A stretch of 33,510 nt of DNA. It comes from Sulfurospirillum sp. (GTDB lineage Bacteria; Campylobacterota; Campylobacteria; Campylobacterales; Sulfurospirillaceae). The translations under genes and the position numbers were made by a program. Below are positions 26,390-33,510 of the stretch, one piece after another; the stretch's first letter is position 1; each line of letters starts with the position of its first letter. The notes beneath the pieces were generated by a model. The model made no database searches. It saw nothing but the letters and a program-made list of their open reading frames with translations, and had not been told where the DNA came from. The stretch lies in assembly GCA_026988125.1 (NCBI GenBank), contig JALSLU010000151.1, positions 1 through 33,510 of the forward strand, given 5' to 3'.

Positions 26390-26404
26390 TATCTAAATTA
26401 GATA
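26390..26404 (-). promoter_or_regulatory. Palindrome at the chemoreceptor start
   Basis: TATCTAAATTAGATA, a 7-bp inverted repeat around one base, lies directly upstream of the AAGGAGA ribosome site of the chemoreceptor gene. Just beyond it (minus strand) TTGTATC occurs twice. It may be an operator or an mRNA hairpin limiting translation. The rest of the 215-bp gap to the ferredoxin gene is AT-rich with no other feature I can name. Confidence 0.35.
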
Positions 26405-26594
26405 CAAAATGATACAACATAAATTTTAATTAAAAATAAAATGTCTATTTATTTTTAAAAGTGAGTACTTTTATTTAAGAAAAAGCATAATAGTTTATTT
26501 GTTAGATATTTTTTAATATATCTTTAATTTAGTTTTGATATAGTTTCTAACACAGATAACCCAAACAGAGGTTAATTTTTTTCAAGGAGATAAA

Positions 26595-26849
26595 ATGGCA
26601 GTAAAGATTACTGATATTTGTATAAGTTGTGGAGCTTGCATAGATGAGTGTCCTGTTGAAGCTATAGTGGATGAGGATGATAATCCAACAGGAGAGGATA
26701 TATACTATGTTTACGCAGATAAGTGTGTAGAGTGTATTGGTCATCATGATACTCCAGCTTGTGCAGAGGCATGTCCAACTGAAGGATGTATAGTTTGGGA
26801 TAACCCTAAAACTGAAGGTGCTGTTGATGGAGAGCCTTGCGTAGAGTAA
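26595..26849 (+). CDS. 2[4Fe-4S] ferredoxin, Alvin type
   Basis: An 84-residue low-potential electron carrier. The first cluster motif is CISCGACIDECP (Cys9, 12, 15, 19). The second is CVEC then an eight-residue insert IGHHDTPA before CAEACP (Cys44, 47, 56, 60). The insert and the C-terminal extension of about 24 residues match the Allochromatium vinosum-type ferredoxin group. Ribosome site AAGGAG. It is transcribed alone and closed by a strong terminator. Likely partners in Campylobacterota include pyruvate or 2-oxoglutarate oxidoreductases and hydrogenases, none of which are in the window. Confidence 0.95.
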   Translation: MAVKITDICISCGACIDECPVEAIVDEDDNPTGEDIYYVYADKCVECIGHHDTPACAEACPTEGCIVWDNPKTEGAVDGEPCVE

Positions 26850-26864
26850 CCACATAATCTATAT

Positions 26865-26900
26865 ACCCAAAAGAAGATGCTACCTCTTTTGGGTTCTTTC
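26865..26900 (+). terminator. Intrinsic terminator after the ferredoxin gene
   Basis: ACCCAAAAGA and TCTTTTGGGT form a perfect 10-bp stem with a 10-nt loop, starting 16 bases after the ferredoxin stop, followed by the T-rich tail TCTTTCT. Confidence 0.9.
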
Positions 26901-26949
26901 TACTTTCTAAAGGGTACTTCTGCACTAATTTTATAATTTAGTAGATTTT

Positions 26950-26969
26950 AAAACTTTTTTTGGTATACT
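26950..26969 (+). promoter_or_regulatory. Probable ndk promoter
   Basis: TATACT (26964-26969) follows a seven-T tract and a GG, with no -35 box. This T-tract plus -10 layout is the usual housekeeping promoter form in Campylobacter and Helicobacter. Confidence 0.55.
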
Positions 26970-27003
26970 CCTGCGTTCTAACCTTTTTTTAAGGACACTT
27001 CTA

Positions 27004-27027
27004 ATGGCCCTTAATTTAATTGGTTAA
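27004..27027 (+). CDS. Possible 7-residue leader peptide ahead of ndk
   Basis: An ATG with AAGGA eight bases upstream opens a tiny frame MALNLIG ending in TAA, 25 bases before ndk. The same segment can fold through ACACTT (26995-27000) with AAGTGT (27026-27031) and an inner CTAAT/ATTGG extension. The good ribosome site makes translation possible. It could influence ndk expression, or be chance. Confidence 0.3.
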   Translation: MALNLIG

Positions 27028-27052
27028 GTGTTAAAAACTAGGAGAAATAGAT

Positions 27053-27466
27053 ATGGAACAAACATTATCGATAATAAAGCCAGATGCTGTAGCTAAAAAT
27101 GTAATAGGAAAAATAGTTGATAGATTTGAGTCCAATGGACTTAAAATTGCAGCAATGAAGAAACTTCAGTTAAGTGAAACAGATGCTCAAAAATTTTATG
27201 CAGTTCATGCAGAGCGTCCATTTTTTGGAGAGTTAGTAGAGTTTATGACTAGTGGACCAGTTGTAGTTATGGTTTTAGAGGGAGAAAATGCTGTAGCAAA
27301 GAATCGTGAATTAATGGGTGCTACAAATCCTAAAGATGCAGCACCAGGAACAATCAGAGCAGATTTTGCTCAAAGCATTGATGCAAATGCAGTTCATGGT
27401 AGTGATTCTTTAGAAAATGCCAAGATAGAGATAGACTTCTTTTTTGCAAGAAGAGAGATTCAGTAG
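27053..27466 (+). CDS. ndk: Nucleoside diphosphate kinase
   Basis: A 137-residue enzyme that passes phosphate between nucleoside di- and triphosphates through a phospho-histidine. The N-terminus [16 protein letters not shown], the [14 protein letters not shown] region, [15 protein letters not shown] and the active-site NAVHGSDS with His115 are all canonical, and length is normal. AGGAG lies upstream. The gene is followed after nine bases by yceD, so it may head the yceD-rpmF-plsX-fabH group. Confidence 0.98.
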   Translation: MEQTLSIIKPDAVAKNVIGKIVDRFESNGLKIAAMKKLQLSETDAQKFYAVHAERPFFGELVEFMTSGPVVVMVLEGENAVAKNRELMGATNPKDAAPGTIRADFAQSIDANAVHGSDSLENAKIEIDFFFARREIQ

Positions 27467-27475
27467 TAAATTTGA

Positions 27476-27826
27476 ATGCTTTTATCTTTTAAAAAAATTC
27501 CCTCATCAGGAATAAATTTTAAATTAAACTGTGAGGATGTAGAGTTTTTTGGATCTGTAAGCAAAGCATCTAAAGATTTAGTTCGCTGCCTAGGAAACAT
27601 AAGGGGCAAGATTGTGTGCCCTTGCGATAGATGTGCGGATGATTTTGTATATGAGATAGATGAAAAAGTTGACCTTTTTATAAGTGATGGTATGTATAAT
27701 AGAAACTTTTTAGAGGTTATAGAGTTTTTTGATGGTTCAATAGATTTTGATACCATATTAAAAAGTGAGATAGAGCTTATTAAAAGTGACTACCACTACT
27801 GCCCAAAGTGTGCAGACAATAAATAA
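27476..27826 (+). CDS. YceD/DUF177 family protein
   Basis: A 116-residue protein of the DUF177 family, nearly always found just before rpmF. It has GKIVCPCDRCADDF (about 42-55) and a C-terminal YCPKC, pairs of cysteines that could bind zinc. In E. coli, YceD is linked to 23S rRNA metabolism; plant and cyanobacterial relatives act in 23S rRNA accumulation. Placement upstream of rpmF, plsX and fabH is the conserved bacterial arrangement. Start is ATG at 27476 with no strong ribosome site. Confidence 0.87.
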   Translation: MLLSFKKIPSSGINFKLNCEDVEFFGSVSKASKDLVRCLGNIRGKIVCPCDRCADDFVYEIDEKVDLFISDGMYNRNFLEVIEFFDGSIDFDTILKSEIELIKSDYHYCPKCADNK

Positions 27827-27852
27827 TTTAAATATTAAATAAGGAGATAATT

Positions 27853-28005
27853 ATGGCGGTACCAAAGAGACGCGTTAGTAAAACAAGAGCAGCAAAGAGA
27901 AGAACACATTATAAGTTGACTCTTCCAACACCAGTAAAAGACGCTGATGGAACATGGAGAATGCCTCATCATATAAACAAAACTACAGGTGAATATAAAA
28001 ACTAA
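27853..28005 (+). CDS. rpmF: 50S ribosomal protein L32
   Basis: A 50-residue ORF opening [20 protein letters not shown], the standard L32 start, followed by a short C-terminus ([16 protein letters not shown]). It lacks the four zinc-binding cysteines present in some L32 forms, as in Campylobacter. Strong AAGGAG ribosome site; the plsX ATG begins with the next base after its stop. It is a component of the large ribosomal subunit. Confidence 0.97.
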   Translation: MAVPKRRVSKTRAAKRRTHYKLTLPTPVKDADGTWRMPHHINKTTGEYKN

Positions 28006-28998
28006 ATGATTAATATTGCCATAGATGCAATGGGGGGTGATTTTGGTCCTCAACCTATATGTGAGGGAACTATAAAAGCCCTAAAAGAGAGGGGCAATTT
28101 TAGTGTTTCTTTAGTAGGGAGGGTTGAAGAGATAAGGTTACTCATCCCAAAATCTTTACATAAAAGAGTAACATTTGTAGAAGCAAGTGATGTTCTTAGT
28201 ATGAGTGACAGTGCCACAGATGCATTAAAAAGAAGAGACACCTCCATATATAAAGCGGTAGAGCTAGTAAGAAACAAAGAAGCTGATGCTGTTGTTTCAG
28301 TTGGTCATAGTGGAGCTACTATGAGCTTAGCTACTTTGAGGATAGGAAGGCTTAGTGGCATATTAAGACCAGCAATTGCAACACTTATGCCTAGACCGCA
28401 CAATAGGCCATCGTTAGTTCTAGATGTTGGTGCAAATGTTGATTGTAAAAGTGAGCACTTAGTACAGTTTGCCATTATGGGTGAAGCCTATGTAAAAGAT
28501 GTTTTGGGAATCGAAAAACCTAGAGTAGGACTCCTATCTAATGGTGAGGAGAAGAGCAAAGGCAACGAAACAACAAAATGTGCGTATGAAAAGCTTCAGT
28601 CACTTGATAGTTTTATAGGAAACATTGAAGGAAATAATATATTTGATGGAAGCGTGGATGTAATAGTGTGTGATGGTTTTGTTGGAAACATTCTTCTAAA
28701 AACAAGTGAAGGTGTAGCAGAATCCATAACAAAAATAATAAAATCAAATGTTAGAAAATCCCCAATAGCCATAGCTGGTGCACTTCTTATGAGAAGAGTT
28801 TTTAAAAGCCTCAAAAAACAGGTTGATTACGCGGAGTATGGTGGTGCTCCTCTTTTGGGTATAGATGGTTGTGCTATAATAGGACATGGCAAAAGTAACC
28901 CAAAAGCGGTAAAAAATGCAATCTTTCAAGCAATAAACTTTTCAAACTCAAACATCAATAAAGACATTGTTTCAGAGCTATCTAAAATGAAAGCATAA
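28006..28998 (+). CDS. plsX: Phosphate acyltransferase PlsX
   Basis: A 330-residue soluble enzyme that turns acyl-ACP into acyl-phosphate, the first step toward phosphatidic acid by the PlsX/PlsY route. Typical marks: [13 protein letters not shown] at the start, [44 protein letters not shown] and [16 protein letters not shown], then [12 protein letters not shown] near the end. It starts directly after the rpmF stop and is followed by fabH after 12 bases. Confidence 0.97.
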   Translation: MINIAIDAMGGDFGPQPICEGTIKALKERGNFSVSLVGRVEEIRLLIPKSLHKRVTFVEASDVLSMSDSATDALKRRDTSIYKAVELVRNKEADAVVSVGHSGATMSLATLRIGRLSGILRPAIATLMPRPHNRPSLVLDVGANVDCKSEHLVQFAIMGEAYVKDVLGIEKPRVGLLSNGEEKSKGNETTKCAYEKLQSLDSFIGNIEGNNIFDGSVDVIVCDGFVGNILLKTSEGVAESITKIIKSNVRKSPIAIAGALLMRRVFKSLKKQVDYAEYGGAPLLGIDGCAIIGHGKSNPKAVKNAIFQAINFSNSNINKDIVSELSKMKA

Positions 28999-29010
28999 AG
29001 GATTAGAATT

Positions 29011-30003
29011 TTGTATGCATCATTTAAATCAATCGGTAGTTATGTTCCACAGGGTACTCTTACAAACAAAGACTTGGAAAAAATGGTTGATACCTCAGAT
29101 GAGTGGATAACCAAAAGAACTGGGATTAAAGAGAGAAGAATTGCTAGAGATGATGAAGCAGCAAGTGATTTGGGAGTAAAAGCTGCAAAAATAGCTATAA
29201 AAAGAGCTGGAATAACCTCAAATCAAGTAGATATGGTGATTTGCGCAACACTTAGTCCTGATTATTTAACAATGCCCTCTACTGCTGCAATGATATCTAA
29301 AAAGTTGGGTATTAAAAATGTGATGGCATTTGACATAAGTGCTGCTTGTACTGGTTTTATATATTTAGTATCTATAGCAAAGGTATTTATAGAGTCAGGA
29401 AATTTTAAAAATATACTCATAGTAGGTGCAGAAAAATTAAGTAGCATTGTTGACTACACTGATAGAGGAACATGCATACTTTTTGGAGATGGTGCGGGAG
29501 CTGCTATCATAAGTAGCACTGATAATATTGATGAGGCTATCATAGATGTTCATGCAAGTGCCGATGGTAATTTTGGTGATCTGTTGATAACACCTGGCTG
29601 TGGCTCTAAAAATCCAATTAGAGAGGAAAATGTAAAAGAGAAACTTCAGTATATGAAAATGGCAGGCAATGAGGTTTTTAAAGTTGCTGTAAAAACATTA
29701 ACAAATGATGTTATAGATATATTGAAAAAAAATAATATCTCTGCTAATGAAGTTGATATATTCATCCCTCATCAAGCAAACTACCGAATTATTGAAGCAG
29801 TTAGAATGAAACTTAATTTTCCATTAGAAAAAACAGCATTTACAATTGCTAAATATGGCAATACCTCCTCTGCTTCCATACCTATGGCAATGAATGATAT
29901 GTATGAAGAAGGAAAAATCAAAAAGGGAGACTTGATGCTATTAGATGCATTTGGTGGTGGATTTACTTGGGGAAGTGCCTTAATAAAGTTTGCTGGAAAT
30001 TAA
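29011..30003 (+). CDS. fabH: Beta-ketoacyl-ACP synthase III (FabH)
   Basis: A 330-residue condensing enzyme that starts fatty-acid synthesis from acetyl-CoA and malonyl-ACP. The triad is Cys113 (DISAACTGF), His254 (IPHQANYR) and Asn284 (YGNTSSAS). [16 protein letters not shown] is the usual N-terminal signature. The start is TTG at 29011 with AAGGAT upstream, since it gives the normal [14 protein letters not shown]-terminus and no ATG fits. Part of the rpmF-plsX-fabH group. Confidence 0.97.
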   Translation: MYASFKSIGSYVPQGTLTNKDLEKMVDTSDEWITKRTGIKERRIARDDEAASDLGVKAAKIAIKRAGITSNQVDMVICATLSPDYLTMPSTAAMISKKLGIKNVMAFDISAACTGFIYLVSIAKVFIESGNFKNILIVGAEKLSSIVDYTDRGTCILFGDGAGAAIISSTDNIDEAIIDVHASADGNFGDLLITPGCGSKNPIREENVKEKLQYMKMAGNEVFKVAVKTLTNDVIDILKKNNISANEVDIFIPHQANYRIIEAVRMKLNFPLEKTAFTIAKYGNTSSASIPMAMNDMYEEGKIKKGDLMLLDAFGGGFTWGSALIKFAGN

Positions 30004-30025
30004 CTTTTTATTTAAAATACAGGAG

Positions 30026-30057
30026 TATACTTTTATCCTAAAAATATTTTAAGGATA
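30026..30057 (+). promoter_or_regulatory. Possible promoter and ribosome-site-burying palindrome before moxR
   Basis: A TATACT (30026-30031) could be a -10 box for the Bat operon. It is followed at 30034-30057 by a 24-bp palindrome, perfect except for one central A-A pair, with ends TATCCT and AGGATA. The right arm contains AAGGA, the ribosome site of moxR eight bases before its ATG. Folded RNA would hide that site. The same hairpin and the T-run behind it could also end fabH transcription. Confidence 0.5.
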
Positions 30058-30063
30058 GTTTTT

Positions 30064-31014
30064 ATGGATAAAAAGTTGCTAGAATTAAAAAACGAAATCT
30101 CAAAAATTGTAGTAGGAAATGAAAAAACTATAGACTCTTTGATGATTGCTCTAATTTGTGAAGGGCATGTTCTACTTGAAGGGGTTCCTGGTCTAGCAAA
30201 GACTACACTTATAAATACTTTAGCAAAAGCATTAGGTTTAGAGTTTGGTAGGGTTCAATTTACTCCTGATTTGCTTCCAAGCGACATAATAGGAGCTCAA
30301 ATTTACAATCCCAAAGAGTCTAAATTTGAAATTAAAAAGGGTCCAGTTTTTGTAAATCTTCTCTTAGCAGATGAAATTAACAGGGCACCAGCAAAAGTTC
30401 AATCTGCACTTTTAGAAGCGATGCAAGAGAGGCAGATAACCATAGCCGATATAACACATAAACTTCCTGATCCTTTTTTTGTTTTAGCAACACAAAACCC
30501 GTTGGAATCTGAGGGAACATACTCACTACCTGAAGCTCAACTAGATAGATTTATGATGAAGTTAAATTTAACATACTCTACCAAAGAGGAAGAGTTAGAG
30601 ATTATAAGAAGAATCTCCTTTAAAAGAGATATAAAAATTAACAATATTTTAAGCTCTCAAGATCTGAATAATTTAAAAAATAGCTTAAATGCCATACATA
30701 TAGATCCAGAAGTTGAAAAATATATCATAGATATAGTTTTTGCTTCAAGGTACCCAACGCAGTATGATGGTCTCGAAGAAATTTCCAACCTCATTAGATT
30801 TGGAGCTAGCCCAAGGGGAAGCATAGATCTTCATAGAGCAAGCAGAGCTAATGCTCTTTTAAATGAGAGAGATTATGTGACACCTGTTGATGTTGTTTTT
30901 GTCTTGAAAGAGATACTAAGACATAGAATTATCTTAAGCTATGAGGCTGAAGCTGAGGATATTGATAGCGATAAAATTTTAGATAAAATTATTGAAGTTT
31001 TACCTATGCCATGA
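30064..31014 (+). CDS. MoxR-family AAA+ ATPase
   Basis: A 316-residue chaperone-like ATPase. Walker A is GVPGLAKTTL (about 40-49), Walker B LLADEINRAP (about 101-110), followed by the pore-2-like QERQITI, the sensor 1 ATQNP and a sensor 2 region near SPRGSIDLHRAS. MoxR proteins remodel partners that carry von Willebrand A domains. It leads a MoxR-DUF58-BatA-BatB operon; the next gene begins inside its stop codon (ATGA). Confidence 0.95.
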   Translation: MDKKLLELKNEISKIVVGNEKTIDSLMIALICEGHVLLEGVPGLAKTTLINTLAKALGLEFGRVQFTPDLLPSDIIGAQIYNPKESKFEIKKGPVFVNLLLADEINRAPAKVQSALLEAMQERQITIADITHKLPDPFFVLATQNPLESEGTYSLPEAQLDRFMMKLNLTYSTKEEELEIIRRISFKRDIKINNILSSQDLNNLKNSLNAIHIDPEVEKYIIDIVFASRYPTQYDGLEEISNLIRFGASPRGSIDLHRASRANALLNERDYVTPVDVVFVLKEILRHRIILSYEAEAEDIDSDKILDKIIEVLPMP

Positions 31015-31796
31015 TGGATGTAAAAAAAATAATAGCCAAATCAAAAAAATATATTCATGGTGATTTGCTAGGAGAGCATAACTCAAAAATTATAGGTGAT
31101 GGGTATGATTTTGCAAAAATTAGACCCTATGAATATGGAGAACATATACGAAGGGTTGATCCTTTCGCCACTGCAAAAAGTGGTGAACTTTTTTTAAGAA
31201 CTTTTTATGAAAGTAGAGAGATAAATATAGAAGTTGTAGCACTTATGAGCGCAACTCTACACTTTGGTTCTAAAGTTTTAAAACAGACTGCCTTGGCAAC
31301 TTTGGCATACGATATAGGAATAAGTTCTTTGAAAAATTCAGATAGATTTGGTCTTTCACTCTTTAGTAACAATCTAAACTACAGACTCAATGGAACAAAA
31401 AAAGAGGGAAAAATTTTAGATGGAATTGAAAAAATTTTAAATTTCAAAACTTTAAAAAGCGTAGTTAACTATGATAATCTTCACCACTATCTTATTTCAG
31501 GTATAAATAAACGCTCTTATGTGTTTTTAATAGGAGATTTTTTTGATATACCAAAACTAAAGGGTGTAGGCAAAAAACATGAAGTAATTGTTATAAAACT
31601 CAGAGATAGATTTGAGCTTAATCCCCAGCCCATAGGTAAAGTGGGGGTTATAGATCCTCTGACTTTAAAAAAAGATACCTTTATTTTTAATTCCAATTTT
31701 GTTGAAACTTATAAAAAAGATTTAAAATTGCATGATTTAAAGCTAAAAGAGTATTTAAAAGGGTGTGGTATAAGGATGATTGAGTGGAAAATTTAA
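31011..31796 (+). CDS. DUF58 domain protein of the Bat operon
   Basis: A 261-residue cytoplasmic protein. GDGYDFAKIRPYEYGEHIRRVDPFATAKSG pattern (about 25-60) is the DUF58 signature (usual R-x-Y-x-x-G-D-x-x-R-x-I-D-W). The rest has a von Willebrand A-like fold but without a canonical DxSxS metal site: the first strand reads INIEVVALMSATL. It overlaps moxR by four bases and the next gene by 13. DUF58 genes pair with MoxR in most bacteria, probably as a substrate or adaptor. Confidence 0.9.
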   Translation: MMDVKKIIAKSKKYIHGDLLGEHNSKIIGDGYDFAKIRPYEYGEHIRRVDPFATAKSGELFLRTFYESREINIEVVALMSATLHFGSKVLKQTALATLAYDIGISSLKNSDRFGLSLFSNNLNYRLNGTKKEGKILDGIEKILNFKTLKSVVNYDNLHHYLISGINKRSYVFLIGDFFDIPKLKGVGKKHEVIVIKLRDRFELNPQPIGKVGVIDPLTLKKDTFIFNSNFVETYKKDLKLHDLKLKEYLKGCGIRMIEWKI

Positions 31797-32134
31797 GAGA
31801 TATTAAGGGAATCTTATCTATTTCTGATTATTCTTTACTAGTTTTTATCACTATAGTTTTAATTTTTTTGATCATTTTATGGTCATTTTTAAAATTTATA
31901 AAGTTTAAAAAAAGAACTCTCACCAAAGAAGAGATAGCAAAAATGGAGCTAAGAAAATTGAATTTTGAAAATTCTAAAGAGTGTTCATATGTAGTTTCTA
32001 AGTACTTACCAGTACTTTTAAAAAATGAAGATTTAACATTTTTAAATAGGTACAAATACAAAAAAAATGTGGAAAATTTTAGCGATGAAGATTTAAAAAA
32101 ATTAAAATTTTTTTTGGAAAAGATAGATGTTTGA
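31784..32134 (+). CDS. Small membrane-anchored protein of the Bat operon
   Basis: A 116-residue protein starting at GTG inside the end of the DUF58 gene. One membrane helix (about 16-38, LLVFITIVLIFLIILWSFL) is followed by a basic, lysine-rich cytoplasmic domain. In many Bat operons a DUF4381-like protein of this layout sits between DUF58 and BatA, so it may be a divergent member. Similarity is too weak to name. It overlaps the following gene by eight bases, confirming it is translated in the operon. Confidence 0.75.
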   Translation: MENLRDIKGILSISDYSLLVFITIVLIFLIILWSFLKFIKFKKRTLTKEEIAKMELRKLNFENSKECSYVVSKYLPVLLKNEDLTFLNRYKYKKNVENFSDEDLKKLKFFLEKIDV

Positions 32135-33032
32135 GTTTGAGTATCCAACTGTTTTTTCACTCTTTTTTATATTTTTAATATGTCACTTTATTTGCAAACC
32201 AAAAAAGCTATATATCTATATGCCTGTGGTCTTTAATTTAAAAAATCATGCAAATAGAAGTCTTTTTATTGAGCTTTTAAAATGGTTTAGTATTTTTTGT
32301 CTAATCAGTGCTCTTGCTAGCCCTATACTAAAAAGGGAAAGAACCAACACAAAACCAGCTCACGCAATAATGCAACTGCTAGACTTAAGTGACTCAATGA
32401 GTCAAGGAAGAATTCCGCTCACAAATGGCAATATAGTTGTCAATAAACTTAGCGTAGCCAAAGAGATAGCAAGTAGATATATCAAAGAGAGAAAAAATGA
32501 TCATATAGGCATAATAGTCTTTGGAGATTTTGCCTATGTTGCAACGCCACTAAGCTTTGACTATGAGTCTACAGCAAAAATTTTAGAAAACTTAAGAAGA
32601 GGAGTAGCAGGAAGTAGAACCTCTTTGTATGATGCACTCTTTTTAAGTGCAAGATTACTAAAAAAATCTCCAGCTAAACAAAGAGTTGTAATTTTACTCA
32701 CAGATGGATTTGACACAGCCAGTAAAGTACCTTACGATATAGCCAAAAAAGCTATTTTAGATGCAAAGATCAAAGTATATAGCATAGGAATTGGAAGATA
32801 TGGTGATTTTGACGAAGCTATCTTAAGAGATATAGCAACAAGCACAAATGGTAAATTTTACAGAGCAAATAGTGCAGATATGTTAGATCAAGTCTACAAA
32901 GAGATAGACAAACTTCAAAAAGATGAGTTAAGAGGAAGGGTTCAATTTAATAAGGAGTATCTTTATACCTATCCACTTATGCTAGCTTTTATCTCCTTAT
33001 TTGCTTGGCTCTACCTTAGAGGAGACGAATAG
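32127..33032 (+). CDS. BatA-like von Willebrand A membrane protein
   Basis: A 301-residue protein with two N-terminal membrane segments (about 9-22 and 51-65), a von Willebrand A domain in the middle and a final membrane helix (about 281-296, LMLAFISLFAWLYL). The metal-binding DxSxS site is LLDLSDSMS (about 86-94), and VILLTDGFD supplies the later aspartate. This is the BatA layout. In Bacteroides and other bacteria Bat proteins are linked to oxygen tolerance and envelope stress. The next gene begins directly after its stop. Confidence 0.92.
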   Translation: MFEFEYPTVFSLFFIFLICHFICKPKKLYIYMPVVFNLKNHANRSLFIELLKWFSIFCLISALASPILKRERTNTKPAHAIMQLLDLSDSMSQGRIPLTNGNIVVNKLSVAKEIASRYIKERKNDHIGIIVFGDFAYVATPLSFDYESTAKILENLRRGVAGSRTSLYDALFLSARLLKKSPAKQRVVILLTDGFDTASKVPYDIAKKAILDAKIKVYSIGIGRYGDFDEAILRDIATSTNGKFYRANSADMLDQVYKEIDKLQKDELRGRVQFNKEYLYTYPLMLAFISLFAWLYLRGDE

Positions 33033-33510
33033 ATGAGTTTTGAGTATCCTTATGTTTTAGTTTTGCTGATTTTGCCTATTGTTTTAATATTCCTCAGAAA
33101 AAAAAGTAAATTTTACACTTTAGAGAACTTTTTTTCTAAAGAGGTACTACAAAAAATCTCAATAGGTCACCAAAGCTCAAAAAGAAGATTTTTTTTAGGC
33201 GTCATTGCACTTATTATGATCATTTTTGCGCTAGCTAAACCAGTTTTAAAAGAGCCAAACTCAAAAGATGAAACTACATATGAGAGTTATAATTTAGTTG
33301 TTTTATTAGATATATCAAAATCAATGCAGGCCAATGATATCTTTCCAAATAGATTAAAATTTGCCAAAAAAGCACTTTTTGATCTAATGGATAGACTCAA
33401 AGGGGCAAAAATTGCAACTATAGCCTTTACAAAAGATGCCTTTTTGGTAAATCCTTTTAGTGATGATAAACAGAGCATTAAATTTCTCATAAAAAATTTA
33501 AATCCAAACT
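33033..33510 (+). CDS. BatB-like von Willebrand A protein, 5' part
   Basis: The frame opens at the ATG right after the batA-like stop and is cut by the window edge after 159 codons. It repeats the BatA layout: MSFEYPYVLVLLILPIVLIFL as first helix, a second helix at about 56-69 (FFLGVIALIMIIFALAKP), then a von Willebrand A domain with the metal site VVLLDISKSM (about 89-98) and RLKFAKKALFDLM. Two adjacent VWA genes of this sort are the usual BatA/BatB pair; they probably arose by duplication. Confidence 0.93.
   Translation, partial: MSFEYPYVLVLLILPIVLIFLRKKSKFYTLENFFSKEVLQKISIGHQSSKRRFFLGVIALIMIIFALAKPVLKEPNSKDETTYESYNLVVLLDISKSMQANDIFPNRLKFAKKALFDLMDRLKGAKIATIAFTKDAFLVNPFSDDKQSIKFLIKNLNPN

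Overview
The window is AT-rich and gene-dense, and its gene content points to a member of the Campylobacterota (the former Epsilonproteobacteria). The strongest pointers are the alternative spermidine pathway (a carboxy(nor)spermidine dehydrogenase/decarboxylase pair), a katA gene followed directly by an ankyrin gene, a histidine kinase with an H-box reading IAHQWRQPL, an ArsS-like second kinase, a Campylobacter-like ribosomal protein L32, and promoters that often show a good -10 box behind a T-rich stretch. No genus can be fixed from the sequence alone.

Layout. 1-5583 (+): tail of an unknown gene, a sensor kinase, a response regulator with an unusual winged-helix-like output, then selA and selB, all packed as one probable operon. 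5652-8255 (+): a secreted DsbC/thioredoxin-like protein and an OmpR-type regulator/kinase pair. 8256-8547: a long leader rich in hairpins ahead of a DEAD-box RNA helicase (8560-10011). 10027-10464: a near-consensus promoter overlaid by a perfect 32-bp palindrome, driving a NifX/NafY-like protein. 10591-17037 (+): cytochrome bd oxidase cydAB, a 42-residue CydX-like protein, the cydDC exporter needed for bd assembly, and a small membrane protein. 17066-17254: a nested inverted repeat between convergent genes. 17256-20993 (-): an rdgB / carboxyspermidine dehydrogenase / short-chain dehydrogenase / carboxyspermidine decarboxylase operon. 20994-21295: no gene, but a region that folds like a structured RNA. 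21296-26379 (-): ankyrin protein, catalase, a long hairpin element, a 2-Cys peroxiredoxin and a chemoreceptor. 26595-30003 (+): ferredoxin, ndk, then yceD-rpmF-plsX-fabH. 30064-33510 (+): a MoxR / DUF58 / BatA / BatB ('aerotolerance'-type) operon that runs off the end.

How the genes fit together. Much of the window deals with life at low or changing oxygen: a high-affinity bd oxidase with its maturation transporter, catalase with its probable haem-handling partner, a peroxiredoxin, a ferredoxin and a Bat-type operon. Selenocysteine insertion (selA/selB) implies selenoproteins elsewhere; neither selC, selD nor a selenoprotein is visible here.

Most of the novelty is in the non-coding DNA. The best case is the 165-bp hairpin at 23389-23553: of 13 differences between its two 69-nt arms, nine are G-U wobbles and four are G-A mismatches when read as plus-strand RNA, which suggests a strand-specific RNA. 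Other candidates are a compact multi-stem region with a GNRA-type loop (21054-21229), a perfect operator-like palindrome on a strong promoter (10048-10079), mutually exclusive hairpins in the helicase leader, and a palindrome that buries the moxR ribosome-binding site. All folding was done by eye.
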